A stretch of 64,000 bases of DNA. Origin: Pseudomonas asgharzadehiana. GTDB lineage: Bacteria; Pseudomonadota; Gammaproteobacteria; Pseudomonadales; Pseudomonadaceae. Positions within the stretch are counted from its first letter, which is position 1; each line of letters begins with the position of its first letter. The notes below the pieces were generated by a model, which saw nothing but the letters and a program-made list of their open reading frames with translations, searched no databases and had not been told where the DNA came from. A program made the position numbers and the translations under genes. The stretch covers positions 3,906,001-3,970,000 of the forward strand of contig NZ_CP077079.1 in NCBI RefSeq assembly GCF_019139815.1, written 5' to 3'. Positions 27,236 to 37,766 of this stretch are shown piece by piece.

Positions 27236-27260
27236 ATGTGGGAGGGAGCTTGCTCCCGAT
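27236..27260. repeat. Single REP element
   Basis: ATGTGGGAGGGAGCTTGCTC followed by CCGAT: an unpaired copy of the window's REP sequence. Confidence 0.75.
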
Positions 27261-27374
27261 GGCAGAACAATCGCGAAAAACTCTAATGAACTGTAAGTTC
27301 TAACAGGTGCCCCCCAGCCCCCTGAGGGCCATCCTTATCCCGTGACGACTGAGCCGAGACCGGGAGACCATCAA

Positions 27375-27776
27375 ATGTTGCGCACCTACTATTTATTGCC
27401 ACTGGGCGCTTTCTTACTTGCGCTGCTGCCCCTGGCAAACGCTGGCCAAAACGTCCAGATGACATACTTCCTCAACGCGAGCTTTACCTGCCAGAACGGC
27501 GTCACAACGCAAGGATATAGCGTTTATGTGGTTGGCTCGCACCCAGAAGTCGGAAAATGGGACCCCGCCAACGCCGTTTTACTCAGCCCATCCAACTACC
27601 CGACATGGACCGGCCAGGTGCGTTTTTCGGGCGTCCAGCTCGATGAAAAGGTGGAATGGAAGTGCATTATTCGCAACGAAAAGAACCCGCAGGATGTACA
27701 GAAATGGCAGGCTGGGCCGAATAACGAAGTGATATTGACGTTCTCCCCGCAAGCCCAGGCCACCGCTACGTTTTGA
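27375..27776 (+). CDS. Secreted stand-alone CBM20 (starch-binding) domain protein
   Basis: 133 residues. A signal peptide of about 23 residues ends in PLANA. The rest is one beta-sandwich resembling carbohydrate-binding module 20: SVYVVGSHPEVGKWDPANAV, then PTWTGQVRF, VEWKCIIRN and KWQAGPNNE. These contain the Trp and Lys positions typical of starch-binding sites. No catalytic domain is attached and no amylase gene is adjacent. The ATG at 27375 follows GGGAG and gives the signal peptide. Role unknown. Confidence 0.78.
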   Translation: MLRTYYLLPLGAFLLALLPLANAGQNVQMTYFLNASFTCQNGVTTQGYSVYVVGSHPEVGKWDPANAVLLSPSNYPTWTGQVRFSGVQLDEKVEWKCIIRNEKNPQDVQKWQAGPNNEVILTFSPQAQATATF

Positions 27777-27843
27777 GCAGCCCAGCCATGTCCGGCGTAT
27801 CATGCAGGATGATTTAGCCCCCACCTGCATTCGAGAGCCATTC

Positions 27844-28290
27844 ATGACCTGGCAACCCCACATCACCGTCGCCACCATCGTCGAAGACAACGGCAAGTTC
27901 CTGATGGTCGAAGAACTCAAGGGCGGCCGCGCCGTGCTCAACCAGCCCGCCGGCCACCTCGACCCGCACGAAACCCTGACGGAAGCCGCCGTGCGTGAAA
28001 CCCTCGAAGAAACCGGCTGGGACGTCGAAGCCACCGGCATCGTCGGCATCTACCTGTACACCGCACCGAGCAACGGCGTGACCTATCAGCGCGTGTGCTT
28101 TATCGCCAAGGCCCTGCAACACCACCCGGGCTATCAACTCGACGAAGGCATCGTCCGCGCCCGCTGGCTCACCCGTGACGAACTGATGGCCCTGCGCGAC
28201 GACTGGCGCAGCGAGCTGATCATCCGCTGTATCGATGATTATCTGGCCGGCCAGCGCCACAGCCTGGAATTGATCCGCCCTTCTCTTTAG
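27844..28290 (+). CDS. nudJ: Nudix hydrolase, NudJ-like
   Basis: 148 residues with a complete Nudix box (GHLDPHE, seven residues, then RETLEETGW) near residues 38-60. NudJ relatives hydrolyse thiamine pyrophosphate precursors and nucleoside di- and triphosphates. It lies directly upstream of mnmA as in many gammaproteobacteria. The ATG at 27844 is chosen because MTWQPHITVATIV is the family start. Confidence 0.9.
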   Translation: MTWQPHITVATIVEDNGKFLMVEELKGGRAVLNQPAGHLDPHETLTEAAVRETLEETGWDVEATGIVGIYLYTAPSNGVTYQRVCFIAKALQHHPGYQLDEGIVRARWLTRDELMALRDDWRSELIIRCIDDYLAGQRHSLELIRPSL

Positions 28291-28349
28291 CCTTGCGGGC
28301 CCAGGCCTGTTAGAATCGCGTCCTTTTTCAAGACACCCGTTGAAACCCT

Positions 28350-29474
28350 ATGCGTGATCCAGCCCCTTCTGCCACACAAAAGAAGCGCGTCATCGTCGGC
28401 ATGTCCGGCGGCGTGGACTCTTCCGTTTCCGCCGTTCTGCTCATGGAGCAGGGTTATGAGGTGGAAGGCCTGTTCATGAAGAACTGGGAAGAAGACGATG
28501 GAACGGAATATTGCACCGCCATGGACGACCTGGCGGATGCGCAGGCCGTGTGCGACAAGATCGGTATCAAGCTGCACACCGCCAATTTCGCCGCCGAGTA
28601 CTGGGACAACGTGTTCGAGCACTTCCTGGCCGAATACAAGGCCGGTCGCACGCCGAACCCGGACATCCTGTGTAACCGCGAGATCAAGTTCAAGGCGTTC
28701 CTCGACTACGCCATGATGCTCGGCGCCGACCTGATCGCCACCGGCCACTACGTGCGTCGCCGCGATATCGACGGCCGCACCGAACTGCTCAAGGGCCTGG
28801 ACCCGAACAAGGACCAGAGCTACTTCCTGCATGCCGTCGGCGGCGAACAGATCGCCAAGACCCTGTTCCCGGTCGGCGAACTGGAAAAGCCCGAGGTCCG
28901 CAAGATCGCCGAGCAACATGGCCTGGCCACCGCCAAGAAGAAAGATTCCACCGGGATCTGCTTTATCGGTGAGCGCCGCTTCAGCGACTTCCTCAAGCAA
29001 TACCTGCCGGCACAACCGGGCGACATCAAAACCACCGATGGTGAAGTGATCGGTCGCCACCACGGCCTTATGTACCACACCATCGGCCAACGCCAGGGTC
29101 TGGGCATAGGCGGCCTCAAAGACGCCGGTGAAGAGCCGTGGTACGTGCTGGTCAAGGACCTGGAAAACAACGTACTGATCGTCGGCCAGGGCAACGAACA
29201 CCCTTTGCTGTTCTCCGGCGCCCTGCTCGCTTCGGAAATCTATTGGGTCAACCCGATCGACCTGAGCACGCCGCGCCGCCTGACCGCCAAAGTGCGTTAT
29301 CGCCAGAGCGACCAACCCTGCACCCTGGAAAAAACCGCTTCGGGCTACCGCGCCACCTTCGATGACCCGCAGCGCGCGGTCACGCCTGGCCAATCCGTGG
29401 TGTTCTATGACGGTGAAATCTGCCTGGGCGGCGGCGTGATTGAAGTCGCGCAGGCCTGGAGCAACCCGGCATGA
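28350..29474 (+). CDS. mnmA: tRNA-specific 2-thiouridylase MnmA
   Basis: 374 residues. The PP-loop is [10 protein letters not shown]. The two catalytic Cys residues are in [10 protein letters not shown] and [10 protein letters not shown]. MnmA uses sulfur from TusE to make 2-thiouridine 34 in Lys, Glu and Gln tRNAs, so it is the end point of the tus operon at 6442-7796. TAGAAT at 28311-28316 may be a -10. Its last codons overlap hflD by four bases. Confidence 0.97.
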   Translation: MRDPAPSATQKKRVIVGMSGGVDSSVSAVLLMEQGYEVEGLFMKNWEEDDGTEYCTAMDDLADAQAVCDKIGIKLHTANFAAEYWDNVFEHFLAEYKAGRTPNPDILCNREIKFKAFLDYAMMLGADLIATGHYVRRRDIDGRTELLKGLDPNKDQSYFLHAVGGEQIAKTLFPVGELEKPEVRKIAEQHGLATAKKKDSTGICFIGERRFSDFLKQYLPAQPGDIKTTDGEVIGRHHGLMYHTIGQRQGLGIGGLKDAGEEPWYVLVKDLENNVLIVGQGNEHPLLFSGALLASEIYWVNPIDLSTPRRLTAKVRYRQSDQPCTLEKTASGYRATFDDPQRAVTPGQSVVFYDGEICLGGGVIEVAQAWSNPA

Positions 29475-30094
29475 GCCCGACCCAGGAGCAATTGACCGCA
29501 CTGGGCGGCGTATTTCTGTCTGCCGTGCTGGTGGACAAGATCGCCAAGACCGGCCAGGTCACCGAAGCGGGCCTGACCTGCATGCTCGGCAGCCTGCTGA
29601 TCCGCGACCCCAAGGACACCCTCGAAGTCTACGGCGGCGACGACCTCGCGCTGCGTGAAGGCTACCGCGCGCTGATCGGCGCCTTGGAGCGCGACCCGAG
29701 CACCTTGCAGCGCGAGCCGCTGCGCTATGCCCTGTCGATGCTCGGCCTCGAGCGGCAACTGGCCAAGCGCGACGACATGCTGGAAACCATCGGCAAACGC
29801 CTGCCGCAGATCCAATCCCAGGTCGAGCACTTCGGCACGGCTCACGAAAACGTGATCGCCGCCTGCGGCGCGCTGTACCAGGATACTTTGAGTACCTTGC
29901 GCCAACGGATCCAGGTGCACGGCGACATGCGCAACCTGCAACAACCGAACAACGCCTCGAAAATCCGTGCGCTGCTGCTGGCCGGTATTCGTTCGGCGCG
30001 GTTGTGGCGCCAGTTGGGCGGTCATCGTTGGCAACTAGTGATCAGCCGGCGCAAATTGCTCAAAGAGCTTTACCCGTTGATGCGCAACGAATAA
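29471..30094 (+). CDS. hflD: High-frequency lysogenization protein HflD
   Basis: 207-residue helical, membrane-associated protein of the HflD family. In E. coli it binds phage lambda CII and affects lysogeny. Its own cellular role is unclear. It overlaps mnmA (ATGA), the conserved mnmA-hflD-purB arrangement. Confidence 0.92.
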   Translation: MSPTQEQLTALGGVFLSAVLVDKIAKTGQVTEAGLTCMLGSLLIRDPKDTLEVYGGDDLALREGYRALIGALERDPSTLQREPLRYALSMLGLERQLAKRDDMLETIGKRLPQIQSQVEHFGTAHENVIAACGALYQDTLSTLRQRIQVHGDMRNLQQPNNASKIRALLLAGIRSARLWRQLGGHRWQLVISRRKLLKELYPLMRNE

Positions 30095-30132
30095 GTCGCA
30101 CCAGCACGCTATTTTCAAGCCGTTACGCGTAA

Positions 30133-31590
<1,458 letters not shown>

Positions 31591-31608
31591 TCATCGCAAG
31601 ACCCTTGA

Positions 31609-31638
31609 GACGCCCGGCCGCGCCGGGCGTTTTTATTT
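31609..31638 (+). terminator. Terminator of purB
   Basis: GACGCCCGG / CCGGGCGTT stem, CGCG loop, TTTTTATTT after it. Confidence 0.85.
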
Positions 31639-31673
31639 CAGTCTGAAAAGTGCTTTTTTTCAATAGGTTACAC

Positions 31674-32840
31674 ATGAATCCTGATATCCCTCTTCAACTT
31701 TTGGGCGGCATCACGGCACGGGAATTCCTGCGCGATTACTGGCAGAAAAAACCGCTGCTGATCCGTCAGGCCATCCCTGACTTCGAAAGCCCGATAGACG
31801 CCGACGAACTGGCCGGCCTGGCCCTGGAAGAAGAAGTCGAATCGCGCCTGGTGATCGAACACGGCGAGCGCCCATGGGAACTGCGCCGCGGCCCGTTCGC
31901 CGAAGACGCCTTCAGCACCCTGCCGGAACGCGAGTGGACCCTGCTGGTACAAGCGGTCGACCAGTTCGTACCGGAAGTGGCCGAGTTGCTGGAGCAGTTC
32001 CGCTTCCTGCCTAGCTGGCGCATCGATGACGTGATGATCAGCTTCGCCGCGCCAGGCGGCAGCGTAGGCCCGCACTTCGACAACTACGACGTGTTCCTGC
32101 TGCAAGCCCAAGGCAAGCGCAACTGGAAGATCGGCCAGATGTGCAGCTCCGAAAGCCCACTGCTGCAACACGCTGACCTGCGCATCCTCGCCGAATTCGA
32201 AGAAAGTGCCGAATGGGTGCTGGAACCGGGCGACATGCTCTACCTGCCGCCGCGCCTGGCACACTACGGCATCGCTGAAGATGACTGCATGACCTACTCG
32301 GTCGGCTTCCGCGCCCCGAGCGCCGCCGAAGTACTGACCCACTTCACCGACTTCCTCGCCCAGTACCTGACGGACGAAGAGCGCTACACCGACGCCGACG
32401 CCCAGCCCGTCAGCGACCCGCATCAGATCCAGAGCGACGCCCTTGATCGCCTCAAGAGCCTGCTGGCCGAGCACATGAGCGACGAGCGCATGTTGCTGAC
32501 CTGGTTCGGCCAGTTCATGACCGAGCCACGCTACCCGGAACTGGTAGCGGGCGAAGACGTGGGCGAAGAAGACTTCCTCGGCAGCCTGCAGGACGGCGCG
32601 ATCCTGGTGCGCAACCCTAGCGCGCGCATGGCCTGGTCCGAAGTGGATGATGATGTACTGCTGTTCGCCAGCGGCCAGAGCCGTTACCTGCCAGGCAAAC
32701 TGCGCGAGCTGTTGAAACTGGTGTGCTCGGCCGATGCGCTGCACAGCGAAAACCTCGGCGAGTGGCTCGCCGACGAAGACGGTCGCGACCTGCTGTGCGA
32801 ATTGGTCAAGCAAGGGAGCTTGGGGTTTGCCGATGAATAA
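31674..32840 (+). CDS. roxA: Ribosomal protein uL16 arginine hydroxylase RoxA (YcfD; JmjC/cupin)
   Basis: 388 residues. Fe(II)- and 2-oxoglutarate-dependent oxygenase. The facial triad is indicated by PHFDNYD (His-x-Asp) and the later His in LPPRLAHYG. YcfD hydroxylates an Arg of ribosomal protein L16. A C-terminal dimerisation and winged-helix part follows. The ATG at 31674 begins MNPDIPLQLLGGITAREF. The stop overlaps the GNAT gene by 8 bp. Confidence 0.93.
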   Translation: MNPDIPLQLLGGITAREFLRDYWQKKPLLIRQAIPDFESPIDADELAGLALEEEVESRLVIEHGERPWELRRGPFAEDAFSTLPEREWTLLVQAVDQFVPEVAELLEQFRFLPSWRIDDVMISFAAPGGSVGPHFDNYDVFLLQAQGKRNWKIGQMCSSESPLLQHADLRILAEFEESAEWVLEPGDMLYLPPRLAHYGIAEDDCMTYSVGFRAPSAAEVLTHFTDFLAQYLTDEERYTDADAQPVSDPHQIQSDALDRLKSLLAEHMSDERMLLTWFGQFMTEPRYPELVAGEDVGEEDFLGSLQDGAILVRNPSARMAWSEVDDDVLLFASGQSRYLPGKLRELLKLVCSADALHSENLGEWLADEDGRDLLCELVKQGSLGFADE

Positions 32841-33255
32841 GATTCACGTAAGTGTCGCGGACTGGCGAAAGGATATCGACGAGATTCGGCGCATTCGTGA
32901 AGCGGTATTTATCGCTGAGCAATCGGTTCCACCGGAGCTGGAATGGGACGCGGACGACGCGGACGCCATGCATTTCCTCGCATTCGAAGGCGACTTTGCG
33001 ATTGGCACCGCGCGCCTGCTGCCCAGCGGCGAGATCGGCCGCGTGTCGGTGCTCAAGGACTGGCGCGGGCTGAAGGTGGGCGACAAGCTGATGGAGGCCG
33101 TGATCGAAGCAGCTGAAAAACGCGGCCAGACCAAGCAGTTTCTCAGCGCTCAGGTGTATGCCGCACCGTTTTATGAGCGGCTGGGCTTCGAGATCGTCAG
33201 TGACGAGTTTCTTGAAGTCGGGATTCCGCACGTCGATATGGTGCGCGGGGGCTGA
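32833..33255 (+). CDS. GNAT-family N-acetyltransferase
   Basis: 140 residues, GNAT fold close to the ElaA/YjgM type. The acetyl-CoA loop lies around RGLKVGDKLMEAVIEAA, and the C-terminal motif is FYERLGFEIVSDEFLEVGIPH. The substrate is unknown. The start lies inside the last codons of roxA (8-bp overlap), so the two are translationally coupled. Confidence 0.9.
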   Translation: MNKIHVSVADWRKDIDEIRRIREAVFIAEQSVPPELEWDADDADAMHFLAFEGDFAIGTARLLPSGEIGRVSVLKDWRGLKVGDKLMEAVIEAAEKRGQTKQFLSAQVYAAPFYERLGFEIVSDEFLEVGIPHVDMVRGG

Positions 33256-33269
33256 CTCAAGACCGAGTC

Positions 33270-33358
33270 GCCGCCATCGGGGGCAAGCCCCCTCCCACAT
33301 TGGCCGCATTCCAAAGGATGTACTCGGTCAAGTGTGGGAGGGGGCTTGCTCCCGATAG
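33270..33358. repeat. REP pair (inverted)
   Basis: CATCGGGGGCAAGCCCCCTC near 33275 and the inverted copy GTGGGAGGGGGCTTGCTCCC near 33334. They are separated by about 40 bp and lie downstream of the GNAT gene. Confidence 0.88.
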
Positions 33359-33484
33359 CTATCTCAGCAACACCCCAAAATGCCCTGCCAGCCAGGGCAT
33401 TTTGCCGTCTACGATTCAATATGCGACCCGCCAGGCCGACAAACTGGCACTATCAAGCCCAAATGACTCGCAGAGATAACGGAC

Positions 33485-34222
33485 ATGTCCCTACGCACCC
33501 TGCTCACCGCACTCCTGCTGACCGCCAGCGTCTCGGCCATGGCCGACACCCAAGTCGTCAACCTGAGCAACCGCACCAGCGCCGACCTGCTGCCTGTAGC
33601 ACAGAACTTCATCGGCAAGGACGGCACCGTCAGCGCTTACGGCAACCAGCTTATTGTCAAAGCCGAGCCCGGCAAGATCGAAGAGCTGCGCGCCCTGCTC
33701 GCCCAACTCGACACGCCGGCCAAGCGCCTGCTGATCACCGTCGACACCAACGAAACCAACCAGCAAAACAGCGGCGACAGCCAGACCCGCATCATCAGCT
33801 ATGGCACCGCCAGTCGCGACGGCGGCATCCAGCAGATCCAGGCCAGTGAAGGCGTGCCGGCCCTGATCCAGGTAGGCCAGAGCGTCCCGCTGACCACCAC
33901 CCAACCCGACGCGTACGGGCGCCCGCAAAACCAGACCCAATATCGCAATGTCACCCAGGGCTTTTATGTGACCGCCAGCGTCACTGGCGAGACCGTACAC
34001 CTGGCGATCAGTACCAACCGTGACCGCATGAGCCAGGAACGTCCCGATGTAGTGAACGTGCAAAGTACCGACACAACCGTCAGCGGGCGCTTGGGCGAAT
34101 GGATATCCCTGGCAGGCGTCAATCGTGAAACCCAGGCCGATAAATCCTCCACAACCCGCAGCTACGCTACCCAGGGGCGCGACGACCTGACTTTACGGGT
34201 CAAGGTCGACACCCTGAACTGA
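33485..34222 (+). CDS. Exported secretin N-domain-like protein
   Basis: 245 residues with a signal peptide ending near SAMA. The following 60 residues (VVNLSNRTSADLLPVAQNFI, then NQLIVKAEPGKIEELRALLA) resemble the N1/N3 ring-building domain of secretins. Residues 80-245 resemble the beta-rich part before the secretin gate (GTASRDGGI, IQVGQSVPL, VTASVTGETVHLAIS). The pore-forming domain and other secretion genes are absent, so it may form a periplasmic or outer-membrane assembly of unknown use. Confidence 0.75.
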   Translation: MSLRTLLTALLLTASVSAMADTQVVNLSNRTSADLLPVAQNFIGKDGTVSAYGNQLIVKAEPGKIEELRALLAQLDTPAKRLLITVDTNETNQQNSGDSQTRIISYGTASRDGGIQQIQASEGVPALIQVGQSVPLTTTQPDAYGRPQNQTQYRNVTQGFYVTASVTGETVHLAISTNRDRMSQERPDVVNVQSTDTTVSGRLGEWISLAGVNRETQADKSSTTRSYATQGRDDLTLRVKVDTLN

Positions 34223-34262
34223 AGCACCAAAAACTGACTGATGAGTCGTATTAGACTAAAGA

Positions 34263-34288
34263 TGTAGTGCTTCAAAAAAAGCACTACA
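34263..34288. promoter_or_regulatory. RccR-type operator ahead of aceA
   Basis: Inverted repeat TGTAGTGCTT / AAGCACTACA with an AT-rich centre. The half-sites TGTAGT and ACTACA 14 bp apart fit the long (about 28 bp) aceA-type site described for the KDPG-responsive regulator RccR of P. fluorescens. The adjoining promoter supports repression of the glyoxylate shunt. Confidence 0.7.
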
Positions 34289-34294
34289 AAACAT

Positions 34295-34323
34295 TTGACG
34301 ATCCAAAAAAGCATGGGCATGAT
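34295..34323 (+). promoter_or_regulatory. Candidate aceA promoter
   Basis: TTGACG (34295-34300) and CATGAT (34318-34323) with 17 bp between them, starting 7 bp after the operator. Found by eye. Confidence 0.4.
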
Positions 34324-34716
34324 GGCCTCGCTCCCGCTAATCAGAGGCCCTGGCAAGGGTCTTCGGATCGCCGCTCTAAGCTACCCACCTGAGCCGATTC
34401 GTGTCTGTACCGCCCACAAGGTGTGTTTGACGTTGGTTGCGACTGGAACGAAGTTGTCCCGAGGGACGGAAGCTAACCAGGTAACCCGGCAACACACTGC
34501 AGAATGTCCAACGGCCCACGACGCCCAAAGACTGTTCTCGGTTCGCCCCTACCTGCTCACTTTCTCCCTTGAGCCCTTCGTTCACCCCGTCGCCTCCCCC
34601 GTCGAACCTGGCTTGACCGCCTATGCCTCTGGTCAGCGAGCCGCCCTACCGCGCAACGATTGCGTGGCAGGCAAAAGGACTTTTCCACCTAGACCTATGC
34701 GACGAGGTTTTTCCCC

Positions 34717-36042
34717 ATGGCACTGACACGCGAACAGCAAATTGCAGCCCTTGAAAAAGATTGGGCTGAAAACCCACGCTGGAAAGGCGTAACCCGCGCT
34801 TATTCCGCTGCTGACGTCGTCCGCCTGCGTGGCTCGGTTCAACCCGAGCACACCTTTGCAAAACTCGGCGCCGAGAAGCTGTGGAACCTGGTCACCCAAG
34901 GTGCCAAGCCTTCCTTCCGCCCCGACAAAGATTTCGTCAACTGCATGGGCGCCCTCACTGGCGGCCAGGCAGTCCAACAGGTGAAAGCCGGTATCCAGGC
35001 GATCTACCTGTCCGGCTGGCAAGTGGCGGCGGACAACAACTCCGCCGAGTCCATGTACCCCGACCAATCGCTGTACCCGGTGGACTCCGTGCCGACCGTG
35101 GTCAAGCGCATCAACAACTCGTTCCGTCGTGCCGACCAGATCCAGTGGAAAGCCGGCAAGAACCCAGGTGACGAAGGCTACATCGACTACTTCGCACCGA
35201 TCGTGGCTGACGCCGAGGCCGGTTTCGGCGGCGTACTGAACGCTTACGAGCTGATGAAGAGCATGATCGAAGCAGGCGCTGCCGGCGTTCACTTCGAAGA
35301 CCAACTGGCTTCCGTGAAAAAATGCGGCCACATGGGCGGCAAGGTACTGGTTCCGACCCAGGAAGCCGTACAGAAGCTGACCGCTGCGCGCTTGGCCGCT
35401 GACGTTGCCGGGACGCCGACCATCATCCTGGCGCGTACCGATGCCAACGCCGCTGACCTGCTGACGTCGGACTGCGACCCGTACGACCAGCCGTTCGTGA
35501 CCGGCGAACGTACCCAGGAAGGCTTCTACAAAGTACGCGCCGGCCTGGACCAGGCTATCGCTCGCGGCCTGGCCTACGCGCCGTACGCCGACCTGATCTG
35601 GTGCGAAACCGCCAAGCCGGATCTGGACGAAGCCCGTCGCTTTGCTGAAGCGATCAAAAAGGAATACCCGGACCAACTGCTGTCCTACAACTGCTCGCCT
35701 TCTTTCAACTGGAAGAAGAACCTGGACGACGCGACCATCGCCAAGTTCCAGCGCGAACTGTCCGCCATGGGCTACAAGCACCAGTTCATCACCCTGGCCG
35801 GCATTCACAACATGTGGCACAGCATGTTCAACCTGGCGCACGACTACGCCCGCAACGACATGACCGCCTATGTGAAGCTGCAGGAGCAGGAATTCGCTGA
35901 CGCCGCCAAGGGCTACACCTTCGTGGCGCACCAGCAGGAAGTGGGCACCGGCTACTTCGACGACATGACCACCGTGATCCAGGGCGGCACCTCGTCCGTG
36001 ACCGCGCTGACCGGCTCGACCGAAGAAGAACAGTTTCACTGA
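34717..36042 (+). CDS. aceA: Isocitrate lyase
   Basis: 441 residues, E. coli AceA type. The catalytic loop KKCGHMGGK is near residue 205, and FEDQ and ARTDA blocks follow. It splits isocitrate into succinate and glyoxylate, the first step of the glyoxylate shunt, needed on acetate and fatty acids. It competes with icd and idh encoded 8-11 kb upstream. GAGG lies 9 bp ahead of the ATG at 34717. Control is likely by RccR through the operator at 34263. Confidence 0.97.
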   Translation: MALTREQQIAALEKDWAENPRWKGVTRAYSAADVVRLRGSVQPEHTFAKLGAEKLWNLVTQGAKPSFRPDKDFVNCMGALTGGQAVQQVKAGIQAIYLSGWQVAADNNSAESMYPDQSLYPVDSVPTVVKRINNSFRRADQIQWKAGKNPGDEGYIDYFAPIVADAEAGFGGVLNAYELMKSMIEAGAAGVHFEDQLASVKKCGHMGGKVLVPTQEAVQKLTAARLAADVAGTPTIILARTDANAADLLTSDCDPYDQPFVTGERTQEGFYKVRAGLDQAIARGLAYAPYADLIWCETAKPDLDEARRFAEAIKKEYPDQLLSYNCSPSFNWKKNLDDATIAKFQRELSAMGYKHQFITLAGIHNMWHSMFNLAHDYARNDMTAYVKLQEQEFADAAKGYTFVAHQQEVGTGYFDDMTTVIQGGTSSVTALTGSTEEEQFH

Positions 36043-36103
36043 TTGATCGGGTACACGGCCACGGCGGCCCCAGGGAAGACCTAACCGCCGTGCCGCACAA
36101 CAA

Positions 36104-36136
36104 TCACGCCCCGACTGGTTCGGGGCGTTTTTTTGC
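36104..36136 (+). terminator. Terminator of aceA
   Basis: CGCCCCGA / TCGGGGCG stem followed by seven T. Confidence 0.88.
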
Positions 36137-36320
36137 CTGGACTGAGCCCCCTCCCACATGGGGAAATGTGATCTGCCTGAAAATTTTGCGCAAATCTTGA
36201 TCCAGAGCGGTATTCGCTGCAGATAAATCGGTTAAAAGATCCACGCCAACACTCGCGACATTCAAGCAAGTAACGGCAACTTCCCGCGCCACACGAGAAA
36301 CACTCGCTTAAACCTCCGCG

Positions 36321-36346
36321 CAAACAATATTCATTATCATTTGGCA
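36321..36346. promoter_or_regulatory. Fur-box-like sequence upstream of nuo
   Basis: The core CAATATTCATTATCA (36325-36339) has one perfect half of the 7-1-7 Fur motif TGATAAT-n-ATTATCA and four of seven in the other half. The flanks GCAAA and TTTG extend the match. Whether it controls nuoA is inference. Confidence 0.4.
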
Positions 36347-36440
36347 TTTAAAAGCTTCGTTACCGGTTAAACAAAACAGATTTGATTAAATGCCCGCTAA
36401 TGCCCACCCTGTAAGGGTTACAGCCCCATTGAGGTGCACT

Positions 36441-36497
36441 ATGTCCTTATTCCAACGAATAATTTCGCTATCGCAATTTTACTTGCCCGGTGTTTAG
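36441..36497 (+). CDS. Possible 18-residue leader peptide upstream of nuoA
   Basis: Short frame MSLFQRIISLSQFYLPGV with GAGGTG 4 bp before its ATG, ending 99 bp ahead of nuoA. The ribosome site is better than that of many genes here, but a peptide this short can arise by chance. Confidence 0.3.
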   Translation: MSLFQRIISLSQFYLPGV

Positions 36498-36596
36498 CCA
36501 TAAAATCACCGCGGTTGACTGCGCTGCGACATATCGTCACTGCATCATTACTTTTTCGAGCTCAGAGACCTTTGCTCTCTGTTAAGGATTTCCAGC

Positions 36597-37010
36597 ATGA
36601 CCGAAGCGACAGGACTCATGGCCCACAACTGGGGCTTTGCCATTTTCCTCCTCGGTGTTGTCGGCCTCTGTGCCTTCATGCTCGGCGTCTCCAGCCTCCT
36701 TGGGTCAAAAGCCTGGGGCCGCAGCAAAAACGAACCGTTCGAGTCGGGCATGCTACCTACAGGTGGCGCCCGCTTGCGGCTCTCAGCCAAATTCTATCTG
36801 GTCGCGATGCTCTTCGTGATCTTCGATATCGAAGCCCTTTTTCTCTTTGCCTGGTCTGTGTCCGTCCGCGAAAGCGGCTGGACCGGATTCGTCGAAGCCC
36901 TCGTTTTCATAGCAATTCTGTTGGCAGGCCTTGTCTACCTATTTCGAGTGGGCGCCCTTGATTGGGCTCCGGAAGCTCGTCGTAAGCGGCAAGCGAAGCT
37001 GAAACAATGA
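36597..37010 (+). CDS. nuoA: NADH-quinone oxidoreductase subunit A
   Basis: 137 residues, three membrane helices (about 12-35, 65-88, 95-118). The conserved loop [18 protein letters not shown] connects helices one and two near the quinone-binding junction of complex I. The start follows AAGGAT. It is the first gene of the 13-gene nuoA-N operon. Confidence 0.96.
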   Translation: MTEATGLMAHNWGFAIFLLGVVGLCAFMLGVSSLLGSKAWGRSKNEPFESGMLPTGGARLRLSAKFYLVAMLFVIFDIEALFLFAWSVSVRESGWTGFVEALVFIAILLAGLVYLFRVGALDWAPEARRKRQAKLKQ

Positions 37011-37020
37011 GGCTTTGGCG

Positions 37021-37695
37021 ATGCAATACAATCTCACCAGGATCGACCCGGATGCTCCTAACGAGCAATACCCCATCGGCGAACGGGAAACCGTTTCCGA
37101 CCCGTTAGAAGACCAAGTCCACAAAAACATCTACATGGGCAAGCTGGAGGACGTGCTGAGTGGCGCGGTCAACTGGGGGCGTAAAAACTCCCTGTGGCCG
37201 TACAACTTCGGCCTTTCGTGCTGCTACGTGGAAATGACCACCGCCTTCACGGCGCCCCACGACATCGCGCGCTTTGGCGCCGAAGTTATCCGGGCCTCGC
37301 CGCGCCAGGCGGATTTCATGGTTATCGCCGGTACCTGCTTCATCAAGATGGCGCCGATCATCCAGCGTCTCTATGAGCAAATGCTCGAGCCGAAGTGGGT
37401 TATCTCCATGGGTTCGTGCGCCAACTCCGGTGGCATGTACGACATCTACTCGGTCGTTCAAGGGGTGGACAAGTTCCTGCCCGTGGACGTCTATGTGCCT
37501 GGCTGCCCGCCCCGCCCCGAAGCATTTCTGCAAGGCTTGATGCTGTTGCAGGAATCGATTGGCAAGGAGCGTCGCCCGCTGTCCTGGGTCGTCGGCGATC
37601 AAGGCGTGTATCGCGCCGAGATGCCTTCGCAAAAGGATGCGCGCCGCGAACAGCGAATCGCAGTCACCAATCTGCGCAGCCCCGACGAAGTCTGA
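37021..37695 (+). CDS. nuoB: NADH-quinone oxidoreductase subunit B
   Basis: 224 residues. Carries cluster N2, the last electron acceptor before quinone. Ligand motifs: [18 protein letters not shown] and PGCPPRPE. The ATG at 37021 is used rather than a TTG two codons earlier. It is 10 bp after nuoA. Confidence 0.97.
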   Translation: MQYNLTRIDPDAPNEQYPIGERETVSDPLEDQVHKNIYMGKLEDVLSGAVNWGRKNSLWPYNFGLSCCYVEMTTAFTAPHDIARFGAEVIRASPRQADFMVIAGTCFIKMAPIIQRLYEQMLEPKWVISMGSCANSGGMYDIYSVVQGVDKFLPVDVYVPGCPPRPEAFLQGLMLLQESIGKERRPLSWVVGDQGVYRAEMPSQKDARREQRIAVTNLRSPDEV

Positions 37696-37766
37696 TCCAG
37701 CCCGCTTCTTTTATAGAACGAAAACCTGGCCTCATTCTTTACGTTGACCGAAAGCGATAAAAAACC

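Larger units (their letters stand above)
34223..34716. other. aceA upstream region and long leader
   Basis: 494 bp without a credible gene. It holds the RccR-like operator (34263-34288), a promoter-like pair just after it, then about 390 bp of apparent untranslated leader up to aceA. A 144-codon open frame through it has no ribosome site or recognisable protein. Confidence 0.55.
36135..36596. other. nuo operon upstream region
   Basis: 462 bp, distinctly AT-richer than its surroundings. It contains a REP fragment (36147-36160), a Fur-like box, a short leader ORF and a hairpin CAGAGA/TCTCTG (36563-36581) next to the nuoA ribosome site. No larger gene is credible. Confidence 0.55.

Noticed and set aside
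34295..34726. 144-codon frame ahead of aceA
   Set aside because: No ribosome site, no recognisable protein, and it overlaps the likely aceA promoter and leader.
36081..36347. 88-codon minus-strand frame between aceA and nuoA
   Set aside because: It reads through the aceA terminator and a REP fragment.
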